Source: Coriobacteriaceae bacterium
Lineage (GTDB): Bacteria > Actinomycetota > Coriobacteriia > Coriobacteriales > Eggerthellaceae
Reading direction: 5' to 3'
Assembly: GCA_015062685.1 (NCBI GenBank)
Contig: SUUE01000012.1
Coordinates: 1-64,000 of the forward strand
Length of the DNA stretch: 64,000 nucleotides
Below, piece after piece: positions 63,445 through 64,000 of this stretch. Position numbers and translations under genes: made by a program. Under the pieces are notes generated by a model, which made no database searches, was not told the origin of the DNA, and worked only from the letters and a program-made list of their open reading frames with translations. Each line of letters begins with the position of its first letter. The stretch's first letter is position 1.

Positions 63445-63624
63445 ATGGATTACAAGGACCTTAGCCCCGAGCTTCGCGAGAAGGTAAAGGCGTGCAAGAC
63501 CTCCGAGGATTTCTTGGCGCTCGCCAAGAAGGAGGGCTACAAGCTCTCCGAGGAAGAGCTCGAGGCCGTCGCGGGCGGCAAAAGCTGGTCGTGCGAGCAC
63601 TGCGCGCTTCTTATTGGCGATTAG
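63445..63624 (+). CDS. Second Nif11-type RiPP precursor peptide
   Basis: 59 residues. Leader parts DLSPELREKVKACKTSEDF and EGYKLSEEELEAVAGG match the peptide at 39771-39965 closely. The core after the double Gly is KSWSCEHCALLIGD, 14 residues with a CxxC pair. GAGGAAGGAAAC precedes the start; TATATT (63380-63385) is a likely -10 box and GGGCG/CGCCC (63405-63418) a 5' hairpin. A longer in-frame start at 63403 has its own GGAGGGG. No modification or export genes are near. Confidence 0.82.
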   Translation: MDYKDLSPELREKVKACKTSEDFLALAKKEGYKLSEEELEAVAGGKSWSCEHCALLIGD

Positions 63625-63669
63625 CCCTTTCGGTGGGTTTCTAAACGCGGCTACGGGGCCGCCGGTGCC

Positions 63670-63915
63670 TTACAGCGCGGCGCCCTGTAGCCAGTTGACG
63701 ATGTCGCCGCTCTCGTAGAGCGGCTTTCCGTCTATGAACAGGCAGGGCACCTGGCGCTTCCCGCCGACGGCGATGAGCGTCTGCAGCGCCTCGTCATCCG
63801 CGTGGATGTTCTTCAGCTCGATCCTGCCCGCAACGCCGAGCTCGTCGATGGCTCGCAGCACCCTCTGGCAGAAAGGGCACTCGGGGTAGTAATAGAGTTC
63901 GAGGGTCTCGTTCAT
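63670..63915 (-). CDS. Glutaredoxin-like protein
   Basis: 81 residues. YYYPECPFCQRVLRAIDELG has the CPFC active site (Cys13-Cys16 region) and GKRQVPCLFIDGKPLYESGDIVNWL the cis-Pro block. It is the size of bacterial glutaredoxins and would reduce disulfides. AGGAGG-type site before the ATG. The last 85 bp of the window are unassigned. Confidence 0.88.
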   Translation of the reverse strand: MNETLELYYYPECPFCQRVLRAIDELGVAGRIELKNIHADDEALQTLIAVGGKRQVPCLFIDGKPLYESGDIVNWLQGAAL

Positions 63916-64000
63916 GGTTTCCTCCTAGCAGCGGCCTGCGAAGGTTCGCTTCCGCACCCATTGTAGCGCTGCGCGCCCCGCGCCCCGCGGCGGGAAAAGA

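Overview
The window is high-GC actinobacterial DNA. The gene content (bile salt hydrolase, anaerobic cobalt-first cobalamin pathway, transporter-kinase hybrids, DUF2798 and DUF1653 proteins, GC-rich dispersed palindromes) fits a gut Coriobacteriia, most likely an Eggerthellaceae relative. This is inference from gene content; no rRNA or other taxonomic marker is present.

Layout. 0.1-7 kb, minus strand: a dlt-like surface-modification operon (adenylation enzyme, PLP decarboxylase, carrier protein, MBOAT acyltransferase, SGNH protein) behind an SGNH lipoprotein gene that shares its upstream motif, with a dead MATE fragment at the far end. 7-11.7 kb: a RelB/PIN toxin-antitoxin pair with twin operators, an OmpR-type two-component system, and a TetR regulator coupled to a membrane-DUF523 fusion. 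12-18 kb: a Tat-type phosphoesterase and a phosphorelay of hybrid kinase, Hpt protein and an amino-acid-permease/kinase/receiver fusion. 18-23.5 kb: a tocopherol-cyclase-like protein, flavin-reductase-fold protein, cation/proton antiporter and bile salt hydrolase, followed by about 1 kb of repeats. 23.5-34.7 kb, plus strand: cbiD-cbiF-cbiGH-cbiJ-cbiET-cbiA-cobD-cbiP-cbiC, covering most of the ring contraction, methylation and amidation steps of anaerobic cobalamin synthesis.

34.8-41 kb is a patchwork of small membrane proteins, repeats, gene remnants, an orphan Nif11-type precursor peptide and a lipoprotein with a nucleoside-deoxyribosyltransferase fold. 41-58 kb is a defence and mobile region: a Nudix gene next to a PLD/helicase/DUF3427 protein, then a complete type I restriction system (hsdM-hsdS-hsdR) running straight into three genes: a deoxyribosyltransferase/TIR-like protein, a possible nuclease and an SMC-like ATPase. 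This cassette lies between phage portal and scaffold remnants, suggesting insertion into a prophage that later decayed. 58-64 kb holds a fluoride riboswitch with crcB, a c-di-GMP EAL/GGDEF protein split by an in-frame stop, truncated genes, an ArsC/Spx-like protein, a second Nif11-type precursor and a glutaredoxin.

The most unusual signals are: (1) a REP/BIME-like dispersed palindrome family, copies of which have expanded inside the coding linker of cbiGH; (2) two 197-bp elements with long terminal inverted repeats plus a half copy; (3) the three-gene cassette behind hsdR; (4) the decarboxylase-containing dlt-like operon; (5) two orphan Nif11 precursors; (6) two genes interrupted only by a single in-frame stop.
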